DNA of 64,000 bases from Ceriagrion tenellum. Taxonomy: Eukaryota > Arthropoda > Insecta > Odonata > Coenagrionidae. Location of the stretch: assembly GCA_963169105.1 (NCBI GenBank), contig OY720636.1:70296123-70360122 (forward strand), given 5' to 3'. A program made the position numbers and the translations under genes. Of this stretch, positions 24,201 to 39,200 are shown piece by piece (the first letter of the stretch is position 1; each line of letters starts with the position of its first letter). The notes under the pieces were generated by a model. That model saw nothing but the letters and a program-made list of their open reading frames with translations, had not been told where the DNA came from and searched no databases.

Positions 24201-27200
24201 CATCAATGTGTCAAAGTCAGACAATTGAGGTTGAATCAGACACTGAGCTAAGGTTTAATGACAATTTTATGGAATAATTTTAGCTCAAGCAGTCAAGGCC
24301 CTGTATATACAGTATTGTAGTATAAACTGTACTTTCCAGTCACATATTGATGGATTCAACTGTGTGAGATAAAATGGTTCTGAATCATAGTCTTAGAACT
24401 TCTACTCAGAGTTTGACTCCACCCCAACTGTGGATTTCAGTCAATAGGTAGAATTTAAAATACGTGATCTACTAGGTCCATTTGTTGAAATATCACTATG
24501 ATGCATATTTTAAGGATGATTTATTTTTCAGTGCCTGCACGAATACCAGCATTCCCATTGCGAGTGAAAGTGAGGCATGGACAAACGGCTCGACTCGACT
24601 GCCCTATAATGGGAGTACCTTCACCAACAAGGAAGTGGCGTCGCTTGGCCGGGCAAAATAAACTAAATGGTGTCCATGTTGCTGGTGACTCAACTTTGCA
24701 GGCAACTGGTCCAACATTAACTCTAACTGCCTCATCAACTGGCATAGAAGGCAACTACTCCTGCCAGGCAGAAAATCCATTTGGAACGGATTCAGTATGG
24801 TGGGAGGTGGATGTGATAGTGGCTCCTTCCCCTCCAAGGTTAACTCTGAGGAAAGCAGATGCTGAGACGATAAGAGTTCAGTGGAGGTTAGGAGACAGTG
24901 GAGGTAGTCCCATAGCAGGTAAGAAAATCAGATCATGAGTCAGCATGATATCCCTCCTAGAGATGGGCCATGCTGAAAATTACCATTGTAATTTTTGTAA
25001 ATGATTGTGGTATTTTTCATAATTTACCGCTCATACTGAAAATCACCATCATTGTTGGTAATATGTATTCACCTACATTTCAGATATTTTTCATAGTGAT
25101 ATATTCCGACATTGTCTTTCAATCCTTCGGAACACCTCCCCTGTGAGGTTTTCCTTGTTTTTAAATTTCCTTTCCTACTGAACCCATTATGGCCATGAGA
25201 GAGGATATCAATTTGCATTCCCTGAATGTATAATTATGTATTTTTTGTAGAAAAGTACATGGAGACCTCTCAGTTCATTGCACATTCCTAAGTAACTTTT
25301 TGTTTGCACATTCTGGAGGGTTGAGCCAAGTCTATATATATTTCATTCAGGCTTTGTTACATATATATAAAGGCAAGTACCACTCATTTAATTTATGGAA
25401 TTCTTCAAGGATTTTTACTTTGGAATATTTGTGGGGCTATCATTTGAATGGTTTGAATGAAAATTTCCCATACCATGACAAAAGAAAGCCAAATAGCGTG
25501 CGGCCTGCTGTACTTTTTATTAGATTTTCTTTAATTTTAATACATTGGTGTAGAAATAGTAATGGTTTAATTGTCGCTAATCCCTTACTATAGCCTTTCC
25601 TACTAAATTCTCCATTAGCCATTGATTGCTGAAATTAAAAATGTGTGGAAAATTACTGTAATTTTCAAGAATTACCATAATTTACTTTATTAATTAACCT
25701 CAAATTAAAATTATGATCATAAGCTCATCTCTAATCCCTCCTAAAATTAAGCAATGCTAAATTTTCTTGAAGCTTTCTTTTGCTTGCATTGTGATTTTAT
25801 TATTTCAGGTACATTTTTTATCTTGAATATCAAGTTAGATTGTTTGTGCTGCTAAATTAGAAAATGTTATTATTGTCAAAAATACTATTGATCATAATAA
25901 AATGTAATCATTCATAACTTTTTCGTCGAAATACAACGTGGATAAGGACAAGATTCTTGAATACATGGTCATTTATGCGTTTACTCACAGCCAATGTTTC
26001 GCCAAATTTATTGGTATCCTCAGCTGAGGATACCCTAGGACATAGAGCTTATGAATATTGAACACCAACAAAGTAGTTGACGAGTTGTCCTTCTCTTAGT
26101 TGGTGTTCAATATTCATAAGCTCCATGCCCTGAGTATGCCAATAAATTTGGCGAAATAAACGTTGGCTATGAGTGAATACATCAATGACCACATATTCAA
26201 GAATTTCCTTGTTATCAATAAAATTTAAGTCAAAATTTGATTAAAAATTTGTCATCCTGTGATTTTAATTATGTCACCTATGTATGATTTTAATTCATAA
26301 AATAACACTGATATTCCAGGTTTTATCTTAAATTACAAGAGGGAGTTTGGAGAATGGGAGGAGAAAGTTGAACTGGAGCCAGACACTCGAGAATATACAA
26401 TCAAAGGGTTGAAATGTGGCTCCACCTATCACCTAAGACTGGCAGCAAAAAACATTGTGGGGACTAGCCAATTCAGTGCCACTCTCTCAGTGACAACCAA
26501 GGGATCAGGTTTGTGAGACTTAAGTTTCATTTTTTCCTTAGACTCATGCAGTTTTGCAATTGATTTTGGGATCCTACCATGAGAAGAGTCACACTATAGT
26601 TTGTTTATGTGCAAATATCTGGTTGTCTGAACACATTGTAATCCAAATGGTCTGAATTCTGCATTGATATTCAATAGAATAAAATCAAGAAGTGGTTTTA
26701 CTTTTATAGATCAATATAATGTATGCATAATACAATATTGCAACAGGAATCAGGGCATCCAACAGACAACAATATCTTGTACATATCCTGGTGTAGGTTA
26801 GGCTTAATTTTTTGTAAATTTTCTCCAAAAATTTACACTTGGTAAATGTTGAAATATGACATATCAAATTCCTTTTATTAGAGAAAACTGACTGTTAAAT
26901 AATATTTAAATATAACTGTTTGAAAAGGAAAGTAAGCAATTTTGGAGGATTTTTCAAGTAAACTTTTTGCTCAATATATATTATTTTCCTATGTATCATT
27001 ATTTTGCATTTTACTATACTTTTCATAGCGACCATTTCTTTCTAAGATAACTTAAGAAAGTTCAACTTTCATTGCAGCCCCTCAAGTTCCTAAGCAGGAG
27101 GACTTCCTTCAGACCAACTCAACATCTGTGACAATGAATTTGGATGCCTGGCCCACTGGTGGTTGTCCTCTGCTATATCTAGTGGCTGAGTATAAAGCTT

Positions 27201-30200
27201 TAAGCTTGGATAGAAGAAAGGACTCTGGATCATGGAAATTAATATCAAACAATATTCAGCCTATAAGAGCAGAGCCAAAACCAAAAGAAAAATCTGGAAC
27301 TTATTGGGAACAAAGTGGAGTTCTCAGTTCTGATTGGGGACTCTGGGGAGGTGATATAGTCATTGAGGAGGAAGATGAAGCTGTTTATGTTGTACCTGAG
27401 CTGATTCCAGCTACATGGTATGCCCTCAGAGTGTCTGCTCACACTGATGCTGGCTCCATTAGGCATGAATTTTTATGTGCTACTCGGAACTTAGCTGGAG
27501 GTAATCAATGATTTTATCATAAAGTTATTGTGCATAGAAATATAATAAATTGTATTCCTTAGTAAAGTCGATGCTTAATGATGATTGGACTAATAATAAT
27601 AACAAAAGACAAAAGTTTCAATTATATTTTTCATAAGAAATGTATTCCATATGCTCTGTATGAGTTCTTCATTGACTTACAATTTTAATTTGAAAGCAAA
27701 AGTTTAATCCATATTATCTCCAAACTGCAATATCAGCAATAATTTTAATAATTTTTCCTTTCACCTTAGTCATACATGTGCAATTGTATCTTAAACTTAC
27801 TGTTTCCCGCTCGGATATTTCAAAATAATAATTTTGTGTTTACTGAACTTCTACCTACCCTCTCATGTCAGAGGCTTGCTGAGGGAAATGCTTCCTCTGT
27901 TTCAAGTTCCATGCACATATCATCTACTCCTCTATTCAGAGTGCTCTCATTGTAAGGAATGGTTTGGGTATGCCCGTAGGACCCAAGTCATTGGGATGAT
28001 GGTCTCTTACCCTGGCCACTGGGCTTAATTTGCTTATCATTAGCAGCATCTATTGTAGCATCTCTGTGGTCAACTGATTGCTTTTGCTGTGGCTTTTTAA
28101 AATATATGTATTTGTCCTCCTTGCATTAAATATAGGTTGCTGCCAATTTATTCCAAAATGTTATAATGATTCTCTCCATATTTTTGGAGATCTGGCTCGT
28201 GTTTACTTTCCCACTGGTAACTTAACTCGGTTGATTCTTACTCTCATCTTACATCTATCTTTGTGATATGACTTCCATTCGTTGCTACTGTAATCAGCAC
28301 ACCTGATACTTAAGTAGCTTATAATACTCGATGTTTCACCTGATCTTGAGCCATGCCATAATTTATAATATTTTTTTTACTGAGGTATTTGAAGGTAGAT
28401 ATTTGCCACATACGTAATATCATCTTCAACTTCCTACTTATATATATTTGTTGTACACTCCAAAGATTAATTCTGAATAGAATTCCTTGAATTTGGCTTA
28501 GCATTCTCAAATTTGAAATTAAATTGTAGTACAAATATTAACTGGCCAAGGTGTATTTTTCTTCTGATATGGAGGAGTTTCGTATTTGAAATTCACTTGC
28601 ATGACTGCTATAATTTTGTTTAAAAATTATAAGTTCTCAGCAAAATACTAGGAATGAGTAATTAAATTTAATTTTTGGAATATTAAAAATATTCGTTCAG
28701 AAAAACCATTACAAATGCATCCAGTTGTACAAAATTCATTTCTATAAGAGGGGCTGCTGAAGGGATGAAAGTTGGAGCTCAGATGCAGAGGAAAGAGACC
28801 TGGGCTCTCACTGAGTTGAGTCCCATGAGGTGACAGCATACATGGGATTATTGCTGCAATGATAGTCACTACCTTTCACCACAAGTTGGCTATAGACGTT
28901 TGTACATGTAGAAGTACGTTTGTTCTTTGCTAAGGGAAATCTTAGTCGGCTACACAGGAAGAACAAGTCCGTGGATCCATGTGGGTCCAACGTGGAATCC
29001 ACTTGAGTACGTGCATATTTGTTGGAGGTGGAAATTTTCTTAATTTCCACCATATAACCACTGTGGAAATACGTGGAATTAGAAATTCCTGGAACTGTGT
29101 AAAAACTCAATTAATTAAGTGAGGTGTATCCTTCTGGATAACTATAAAGTTAACAAAATCAACATTTGGTGTCTGAAATCAAAGTTTTCCATGTGGAATT
29201 GATATGGGACCCACGTAAAGTTTAAGTGGATCCCTGGTGGATATTAGTAGGTTAAAGAATTTTGGTTGAATCCACGTGGGTATGATGCAGAGTCCATGCG
29301 GGACCAATGTGGATCCCACATGGAAATTTGGCATCTTAGTGGATCTGGTGACCATATTCACTTGTATTCCACCAAAGATTTCCACCAAATTTCCACCTTC
29401 ATACCCACGTGGTCCCCACATGGGTTCAACCAACTTGTTCTCACTGGGTATGGCAGACATTCATCATTTTATGTGGTGAAATCCTTCAAAGAATTTATGC
29501 AAGTCCTCTCTCTCATGTTGTCTGTGATGAATTTTTTCCAGAGGTTATAGAACTCCCACCAGACACTTCTGCTCATGATCGAATGGGAAAGAACTCAGAC
29601 CCAAGGGGTTTGGGAGGCAGCGGTGGCAATAACTATGGAGGTGGTGGCTTTCCATCTGTGGCATTTTATGCTGATCCAGGAGTGGTAGTGCCCATTCTGT
29701 CTGGAATTATATGTGCTATAGCTGCAGGAATATGCATTGCATTGGCTGTGAGGCGTAAGAGGTCAGTTTTTATATTTCCATTTGGATGTTTAGTGATGTT
29801 GTTATTCATTATTCTGTACATTCTGTAACAAAAAAATATCCTCATTACCTATGACCTCTTTATTATCTCTGAAATTGAAATGAAATTACACATTTGCCAT
29901 TGTGTACTATCAGTAGTATTCTGTTGATAAAACTTGCTTATCATTAATTGTGTCATCTTTAAATCAGGTACTACCATGGGTATAAGCAAGGGGAACAGGT
30001 GAATGAGAGAGACCCATCTGGAACCAAGACATTGGCTGAATTGGAAAACCAACGAAATAACGAGCAAAGAGTATGTTCAACTTCCCATGTTTTTATTGTG
30101 ACATGAATGTTATTAATCTGTCCATGCTATTGCATGTTCATTGAAGCTCACTGATCATATTACGTCAGTCTGCAGCTGTGCTTCCTGATCGTCAGGCTTA

Positions 30201-33200
30201 TAGTGTCAAAGTTGACCGCAAGACGGCAGCAGGCCTAGATCTAGGGGAGCCAAAGGGGGCTACAGCCCAAAGCCCCAACTATCCATTGAACAATGCAAAA
30301 AGGGTCCCTTTGAGTCTCCATGAGGGGCTCCATCGTGATTATGGCTCTAGACCCTGCAAGCTCTTAATCCAGCCCTGGATAGCACACTATCTATGGCTTT
30401 GCCCTTCCTTGAGAATTGTAGCAGTTCTTTCGCATCCAACTTTAATGACGATAAACTTTATATGATAGAGGCAGATTCATTCGGTATGACATTCAGTACA
30501 AAAATATTTATTTGGAAACATTATATTTATATTGAGCATCTTGGGTAGTTGTCATTGCAAGATTTTAGCTCATGGTGCCTTACATTCTCAGTATTTTCAA
30601 TGGTTGAATAAAATTTCAACAACTTAAAACTCGTTATTGACTCAACTTGAGCTTTATAAAAATGCTCAAGTCAAGTTTTTTTTACAACTTGACTCAACTC
30701 AATTTGAATTTCTGGCTGCTCACACATCCCTGATGAAAACTTGTCATCAATTAACTGGGCTGTATGGTCATAGAGATAATTATGTAATGCTGATTCATCT
30801 AAGCAAGGGAAACTAGGGAAAATATTGTCAATGGTTGTTGCAGAGTGGGTGTTATTCTAGTGTGCTGGTGGACAGTAAGAAATAATGAAAGCATCTAAAA
30901 CATCCAAGGGACATTTAAGGGATCTTTCAACATTAAGATCCACTTAAAACTTGTGTAACAATTGGTTCCTTTCAATCCTTGGAAAAAACTAACAGAGATT
31001 GCATTCAAAATTGAAGAAATTTTTTCAAAGTCTCCATTGGAAATCAACAATTGGAGAATGGGTATTGAAACCCCTAGTAAGTTTATTTCTGCAATGCAGC
31101 ACTCATAGCCACTTTCTGAGCTAAACTTGCCAGCAACTTTGACATCCTTAGCAGCAATGGTATTCTTTACAAAATGATATTGTGGTCCGGAAAAATTCTC
31201 AATTTCCCCTTCAAATTTCCTTTTATCAATTTCAAACTTTAATTTTCAGCAACAGGTCATTGGTTACTGCCAGGAGAGAGACCCTCGAGATCAATCAATA
31301 CCAACCCACCAATTATATTCCCCATCTCCGGGAAGGAAAGGCGAGTCATCACTGAGTGGACAAAAGAGCAGTGACTCTGCATCAGGTCTGTTAAATTAAT
31401 ATCCTTAAGGACTTAATCCAAGGTAATGATACCAATGTATGTTTCAAAATTTTGAAAATAAAATTGCACCATGCAATTTTTTTTCAAATGAATGGGTGGA
31501 TTTTTTTAGTCATACTTGGAAAAAATTCCTCAAAGTTCAAACTCAGACAGTCTCTTTCATCACCATGAAACATTTATTACTTGAGGTGGTAAAATTCATT
31601 CTGCTTGTACAGAGAATTAATTTGGCAATTGGTAAATTGACATTCTTTTCTAATTCCTTGATTACCTACCAATCAATTTTTCTTTTGGATCTATGTCAAT
31701 CTAAAAAAAAACAACTACAAATGAGAAATTTCCTCTCATTCTTACAATGCTTGTTGGCTTTCAATGTTCTGGTGAGTTTGGATTTTGTCTAAAATTTACC
31801 AATCATAATGTGAGAGAGGTAGAGATTTTTATCCATTATTTCATAATTTCTTCTAAATTTTATCCTTTAATTACTATATTGAATATCCATTTGTTCTCAC
31901 AGTGTGTTCACTACATTGATTGCATGCCAAGTTTGAGCTCTGGGTTGCTTCTCGCTCTTGATTCAAGAACAAACTAAAAGAATTAATGCATGGACAAACC
32001 TCTAAATATTTTTCTCTTTTCACTAATGAAATTCCTCCCTTGGTTGGTTTTTTCATGCCATAAGAGTTCATCATGATGCATTTATAATTTGTACTAATCA
32101 TCATCATTTAGCTGCACAGCTATAATTGAGTAAAAAGTCATTACATTATCATCCCTGCCTATCATTTACGAGGACTTCTGTTAGGAGTTGTCAATCTTGA
32201 GGCAAATCACTGGATATAAAATTAGCGGTGAATTTCATTCTATTATTATCTTCACTTTAGAGGGACCAGTGTATAAGTTATCCATTCATCAGTCAATCAG
32301 TGATTCATCAGTTGGTGTTTATATTTTGGTATCAACTATGGTGCCAATTTTGGTGCCATGAGACTATTCAGAATCTTGCAAAAAGAGATGCTGTGGCTCA
32401 ATCTCAATTGGAAGCAATATGGCATACAGTTGGAAGTTTTACTCCTCTAAAAATGTCTCCGATGTTTCACAAGAAACTGATCTTCCAATTATGTATATAC
32501 CCACAAACACCCAGAAAAATCTTAAAACTTTGCTTGATGTTTGTGTACCTTTAAGAATGTACTTTAAATTAATAAACTAATTATTTTGGCAAAGAGCTCA
32601 TCCTCTGCCAGAAATTGTTTATAATTTTTTTCAATCGACCAAAGTTTATAAATATCAGTACATTTAGCAAAGGTTGTTTGATTAATTTGATTCCTGGTTT
32701 AGTATTTTTTACTCAGCGTTCATATAGCTATCAAAAATACCTTGTTTCCACGTATGATAGCTGACTCCATTATAAACACAGATGCTGCATCTAAACATAT
32801 TTCACTTTTTCTCCTTTCCCTCATAGAGTTACTTTTCTCATTTCTCTCTCTTCATGATTACTGTGCCATTAAGGCTTTATTGGTAGGATGTACGCTGAAA
32901 TGAAGAGAGACATCCTGTAAAGAAATAGGAGGTTGCACCTCCAAAAGTCTAGAGGATATTTATCCTCATCTATTTTAGCCTACCTTGATCAGGTCACTAA
33001 AATAATAATCCAACAGTAACTTACAGATACTTTTACCTCTAGCTAATTTGAGATAACATATTCAGCAAAAGTATAGTTAACATAGGTTTTGTATAAGTAT
33101 AACTGCAAATTTTGTCCATTTCATTATTGAGCCAATTTAATGATTCTCTTAATATAGTCTCAAGTTCTGGTTCCGGTACGTTAAACAGCGGCAGAGATTC

Positions 33201-36200
33201 CTTATTCATTGGAAGAATTTTAAGTTTTCAGTAATTTTTAGACTTTATTGCGTGTGCAGTCATGCCTTTAATACATCACAATAGGTGCCTGGTGTGTGAT
33301 TAAGATTTATACCCGGAAAAGGTACTGTCTTGTGTTCAATGCCAACTCCCTGGTCACTTGTTGTGTTCGGGGCTCAATCGACACGAAGTTTCTCTCTTGA
33401 AGTCTGATAAACAGAAAGCATCATTTGTCTGTGTAGTTTGTTATATTGGAGATCGTGACCTCACTGATCTAAAAGAAGTGATAGATGGCTTAAAAAAACA
33501 GGTGGAAAAGCTTGAAACAGAACTCAAGTCATTGCGTGTTCATAACGAAATTGATCAAGCTATTCTTTCCTAGGAACATATTAGAGGAGATAACGGATAG
33601 GCAAAATCGTGCATCCAATGTTGTAATTATTAATTGTGACGACTTGGATAGTGTAGAATCAGATAATAACCTTGTCTCTAGTATTGTAAAAGAGATAATT
33701 CCCTCGGCGTCCTTGGCCAATGTCAAGTCATTTCGCTTGGGAAAGTATCAGCAGGGTAAATCAAGACCCATAATAGTCATGCTGGATTCGCCAACGACTG
33801 TGGCAAAACTCTACTGTCACCGTTTTCGTTTTTGGAGATTATAACATAGTGGATATCTCATGGGTTGACGTTAGATCTCAAAATGCTCATGCCTACAACA
33901 ACATCTCTGCAAAATCCAAAGTCTTGTTGGACACCATAACATTCCTGGACATTAAACCACACAACAGTATCAGTAACATTAATGACAGAATCCTTGATCT
34001 GTGTTTGTCAAACATCAATGATATAGTCGTAAGCTCGTGTTACCCTGTAGTGAAGCAGGATACTCATCACCCACCATTGAGTTGTAACTTTAAAGTGCTC
34101 CATGATATTAATCATAGATTTAAAGCTGAAGATCCTTCATATAACTTCAAAGGTGGCAGTTATGTAGCTATTAATGAGCATCTTCTTGAAATTGACTGGA
34201 AAAACACCTTAAATATGCCTAATGAGTTAGTTAGTTGTGGAAAAGTTTTATGATCCCATCTCCAACCTTATTGTCAAGTTCGTCCCTAAGTATAAGGACA
34301 TTAATTCAACATTTCCAAAGTGGTGTACAACAGACTTAAAACAATTAATTTGGGATAAAATCAGAGCACACAAGAAATATAAGATTACTAGATCTCACAA
34401 TGACTATCTAATCTTTTCTAGATTAAGGTCTCAATGGAAAACTATGTCTACTCGCTGTTACAAATCCTACCTTTTAGAATTGGAAAATTCAATTCAGACC
34501 AATGTTAAAATGTTCTGAAACTCTGTGCACTCTTTAAAAACAACGAATGCAATTCCTATATCAATGTGCTATGCTGAAAAACATAGTAATAATTATCAGT
34601 CCACTGTAAATTTATTTGATGAATATTTTTCTAGTGTCTACAAGCCTAAATCAACTAAGAGTGTTGAATATAATTATCATGATTCTATTAACTTGTCTAA
34701 ATGTTTGCTATCTGAATCTCGAGTTCTAAAGTATTTAGGAAACTTGGATACAAATGTTTGCCCAGGTCCAGAGGGTATACCAGCATTACTACTTAAAAAA
34801 TGATGTAACTCATTGGTAGTACCTTTAACTATCCTATTTAACTATTCCCTGGAGGCAGGATACTTCCCTGAGAAGTGGAAATCATGTTATGTTCGGCCAA
34901 TTTATAAATCAGGGCCAAAAAACAATATTACGAATTATCGCCCTATTATGACTATCTTCCATTCCAAAAGTATTTGAAAAAATTGTTACAGACATTCTCT
35001 CCCCAATGTTTAAAACCATAATTATACCAGAACAACATGGGTTAATTCACGGCCGTTCAACTCTTACTAATCTTCTGACATTCACATAGGTACCTTCTGC
35101 ATATGGAAATCATTTTATTAAGGGACCATTGTTGAAGCCCTTTGGAATCAAGAAAACTTTTATACTCAGTCCTGCAGAGCATAATTTCCCTTGTATGTTA
35201 TTTGAGGTATGAACATTTGCTAACAAAAATCAAGTTTATATCTGATTTTAGCATTTAGTGACACAGTATTAAATTAACCCTCGACAAAAACTCTATTATA
35301 AACAGAGGTGGCAAAGTAAGACAGATACACTGTCTAATTAATTACTACAACTCAAACAGAGCAAGACTCAAAGACACTTCATTAAAACAATCACACTTTT
35401 CCTCTTTCAAATTATTTTCCATATTCTTTCTATTTTTCCTGGTTGACCCCATGCATCACGCCTTTGCAGTGGGGCTCTCAACAGTATTTAGACTTACAAT
35501 GCCTAGACTATTTTCCCTAGATTAGTCTCTAAACCAAATATTACTAATATTACTTTGATAGTTAGTCTAATTGACTGGTTACGGCTGTGCTAACTGTAAT
35601 AATTATGTCAATTCATCCAAATGCAATAAAAACCATCCCTTGTTTCCAATGCTATGATAATTGCTGTATTCCAGGTCAGGACTATGAGATCTGTCCATAT
35701 GCCACCTTCAGCCTCCCTGGAGGTGGCAGCAGTGGCAGGGAAGTGAAGGGTCAAATTGGGCCAGGAACGGGGGCAATGGACTACTCGATGAAGTTTCACA
35801 CTTTTGGAAACCAAGAGTGTTATGCAGGTCAACCACCCTCTCCATCGATGATCTCATCGGAATCAAAGTCTGATAAGAAACTCAATTGCCCTCGGGCACG
35901 AAGAAAGTCAAACGTTGGGCCTCAGGGGTTAGGTCACTCTGGAGAGGCATGCAGTGGGGCATCCAAGAGTCCCCCTGATGGACTTAATTTGGGTGAGTGT
36001 GGATTTTTTCAAGAGAGTTTCATAATGATTGTGTGATCAAGTGGAGGTGGACAAATCTGAGAAATGAGTCAAGATCTGGAAGTGCACAAAGTCTTTCTCC
36101 AAGCATCATGTGCCAATATCTACCCATTATAATAACTCTAAGGGAGTAGTCTGGATGGTTGAAATGTTACATTCTTGGTGACTTGTGTAACACTTTCGCT

Positions 36201-39200
36201 TCTTCTGGATCCAATTCAACTGGTCAACATTTCAAACGCATGCGGTCTTTACAACCTAACCTCTGTTGATCAAGTCTAATGATATTTACTACTCAAAACT
36301 GGAGACTGTTTTAATATTCGATGAGCTTTCAAGGATATGCTGTTGTATAAAGTACACCTCATCTTCACCTTGCTGTTTTCAAAGCCCTCTTTTAGTTATT
36401 TTTAGAATTGTGAGTGAAAGGATCTATAAAAGGAAGTTCTGCCAATTCTTAATACTATGATCATTCATGTGATCTCAGTTTCACGTTTGCCTTTAGTTCT
36501 TGGATCACTCAAATATGTCATCAGGTGTGGGCAGTATAATATTGTTGTGACAATTTGTGTGATGAAGTTCAACTTTCTACAATACAATCCCTTTGGAATC
36601 ATAGCTATATGAAGTGTACATTAATTAATTGATGTCATATTGTTCAAGGACTTTACTAAGTATCAATATTGCTCTCTTGTAATGACTATGAAAATCCTCT
36701 GTCTTCAGTCAATTATTTCATTTCAAATTCATTACTCATGGCCCACTACAGATAGTCTTCTTTAATTGGTTGCTATTATTACTCCAGATCAAAGATATAT
36801 CTTCTCAGCTTTCCAAAATTACTTTCCTATAGTACCAAAAATAAAAGTTGAAAGAAGTGTTCCAGAGGTTCTCAAATTCAAAAATATGAACAAGATTAAG
36901 GAGCCCTAATTTTAAGAAAGGTTAAGTGACTGAGTAAAGTTTAACCCGAGCCTGTTAAAGTTTTTATGGTTGTCTAACTTGATGGAGTTCAAGCTATTTA
37001 ATATTAAAAATTGTAATTATGGAGATTGAAAAATATTATGTCCAGAGAGGTCTGGAAGTTGTTTGATTGATCATTGGATGAAATAACTGTGGCTAAAGGG
37101 AAACATTTTCTTCTTGATCACTTGAGATTATGAGTCTTATTATTCATATGAATGATTATAAAATTATGCACCATATGTTAAGTCATACCAGTTCTGACTT
37201 TATTGGTAACACAGCTTAAATTTAATTTCCCGTGCGTTGGAGATATTTTTACTGCTGAACTGCTTTGTCACTGTCGGTATTTCTTCTCTTTTTTAGTTTT
37301 GCAGTATTTTTTCAATCATATTTTTTTGAGTAGTCAGCATTTTTCTCAGCTCCAAAATTACTTCCACTTATTTCTTCATTGTATTTTTACATGCAGTCAT
37401 TCATTTTGTAATGGATACCTCACAGGGAGTTCCCTTAGTAAAGAAAATCAGTAAGATATGCACAGCAATCACATGGATGTTGCATTAAAAATATTGAAAT
37501 GTTTTGTCTTTCTGGGATAAGCCTTTGGCTGCTAGAGAACAAACCCTCCTTAACATTGGGGATAACTTCTCAACTTTATCTGTGATTACTTGGTAATATC
37601 TCTCTGTCCCTCTTAAAATTGTAATGGCCTATCAATTATGCAAATTCAATCTTTTTCAGGCACTGAAGTCTTTTTTTAGCAATAGTTTTCATTATGAAAG
37701 ACATTTTACCTTATGTTGCTCAAGTTTGGATTCTTGTGCTTAAATTTCTTATCTGAAAGGATAGTACAAAAAAATTACAGTTGAAAACTGGTTGTTTTAT
37801 GTAAAAAGTTTCGTGTTTCTGCATTAGATGCATAATCATTTTTCGATAAGTCATTCATTGGCAAACAACCGTATCATGACAGGGAGGTCAGTCTTCTAAA
37901 CTTTCTCTCTCTTTTCCATTGGTTTTCTCTGAGCCTATGAATTAATTTTTTGTTACCCTCCACTAATAGAGTGTTTGTTTTTTCATTATGCTCATTTGTC
38001 TATAATTTGTCCATGTTTTATTTGGATACATGTCTTTATTTTTCAACGTAAATGAATAACTTTTCAACTACATTTAACTGAACGTACAAATTCCACTCCT
38101 ATTTATGAAATTATTTGTTTCATGGTAAAAAATAATGATGGCCTAAATAGGATTTGTGATCATAAAAAGAACAAAGTGAGAGAATACCTTGTAAAATATT
38201 CAACTATCTATTTTAAATTTTTGTCTATATATTCTTCCCAGTATGCAAGCAAAGCAAAATGAATAAAAAAAAGTTTTAAAAACTCTGAAGCTGCCAACTG
38301 TCATCTATGGTGCATCATTGGGACATTTTTCTCGATGATTACTCTATAAATTAGTCACAGGTGTTTGAATTGTTATTTTTTTAATATGATGGCTAGTCAA
38401 CTTACCAATGTAATTGATTGTATGATTCGACCTCCAAGTCCTTCTTGATGCCATCAGGTTGATGAGTTGTTCAACTGTGGCGACAAGGACCAAATGGTTA
38501 TCTTTTTTTATTTGTCTTATGACTGAAAATTGGTGTAATAAAACTGTAGTTACATGAACGAGCATTTTTCAATAATAAATCATGTACAACCAATCTTTGT
38601 ATTTGTTTGATGTCAACAGAAATATCCTGCATTTCAAGTCAGCAAACACTCCCTATGGCATCTTCATCATCACCATCTAACATCATGGTCGGTGGGGGAT
38701 CGGGCATGGGGGGGAGGTATAGGTATGCTGAGTATACCCCTTCCTCCCCTCCTCCTCGCTCGGCTGACTCCCCCTCTCCATTGGGCCATTCAAAAAGTTA
38801 CCCCATAATCGATAGCACAATGGGAAGCGGAGGGGGGAGGTCAGACTCGGAGGACAACAGCGGAGGGGGGAGGGCCCTTCCCCCACCGCCTGTCATGAGC
38901 GAAGGCATACCACACGGACATCAGCGACTCCACCAGTTCCAATCATCCCAAAGGTTAACTTCCAGTCAAGGTAAGATCTCTTTTGCCTCAGAGTTGCCAC
39001 TGGAAGTTAGTCGGGTATCATTCATGAAGAACCTTGGCTAGGCTTGCATCATCACACTGCCGATTGCTCAAACTTCACCAATTAATAAATAAACTCCGCC
39101 TGCATGAAATTACCAAATCTCTAACTGCTCACCAATCAGCGACTAGTTTTCACTTTGCCTTGATTTTAATTCCTCCATGTTGGTACACTACTGTCGGCTC

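Larger units (their letters stand above)
22386..24531. other. Intron FN4-Ig10
   Basis: The intron contains a Penelope-like remnant (22700-23600). The rest (23600-24531) is AT-rich with no recognised feature. Confidence 0.65.
24919..26319. other. Intron within FN5
   Basis: The intron contains a hAT-type element (24958-25733) and a fold-back element (25941-26216). Confidence 0.75.

Noticed and set aside
30178..30465. Open frame after CAG that could extend the cytoplasmic tail (starts SAAVLPDRQAYSVKVDRK)
   Set aside because: The exon at 29968-30070 joins in phase directly to 31250 (QQVIGYCQE), no good donor follows the frame, and the sequence does not resemble Dscam tails.
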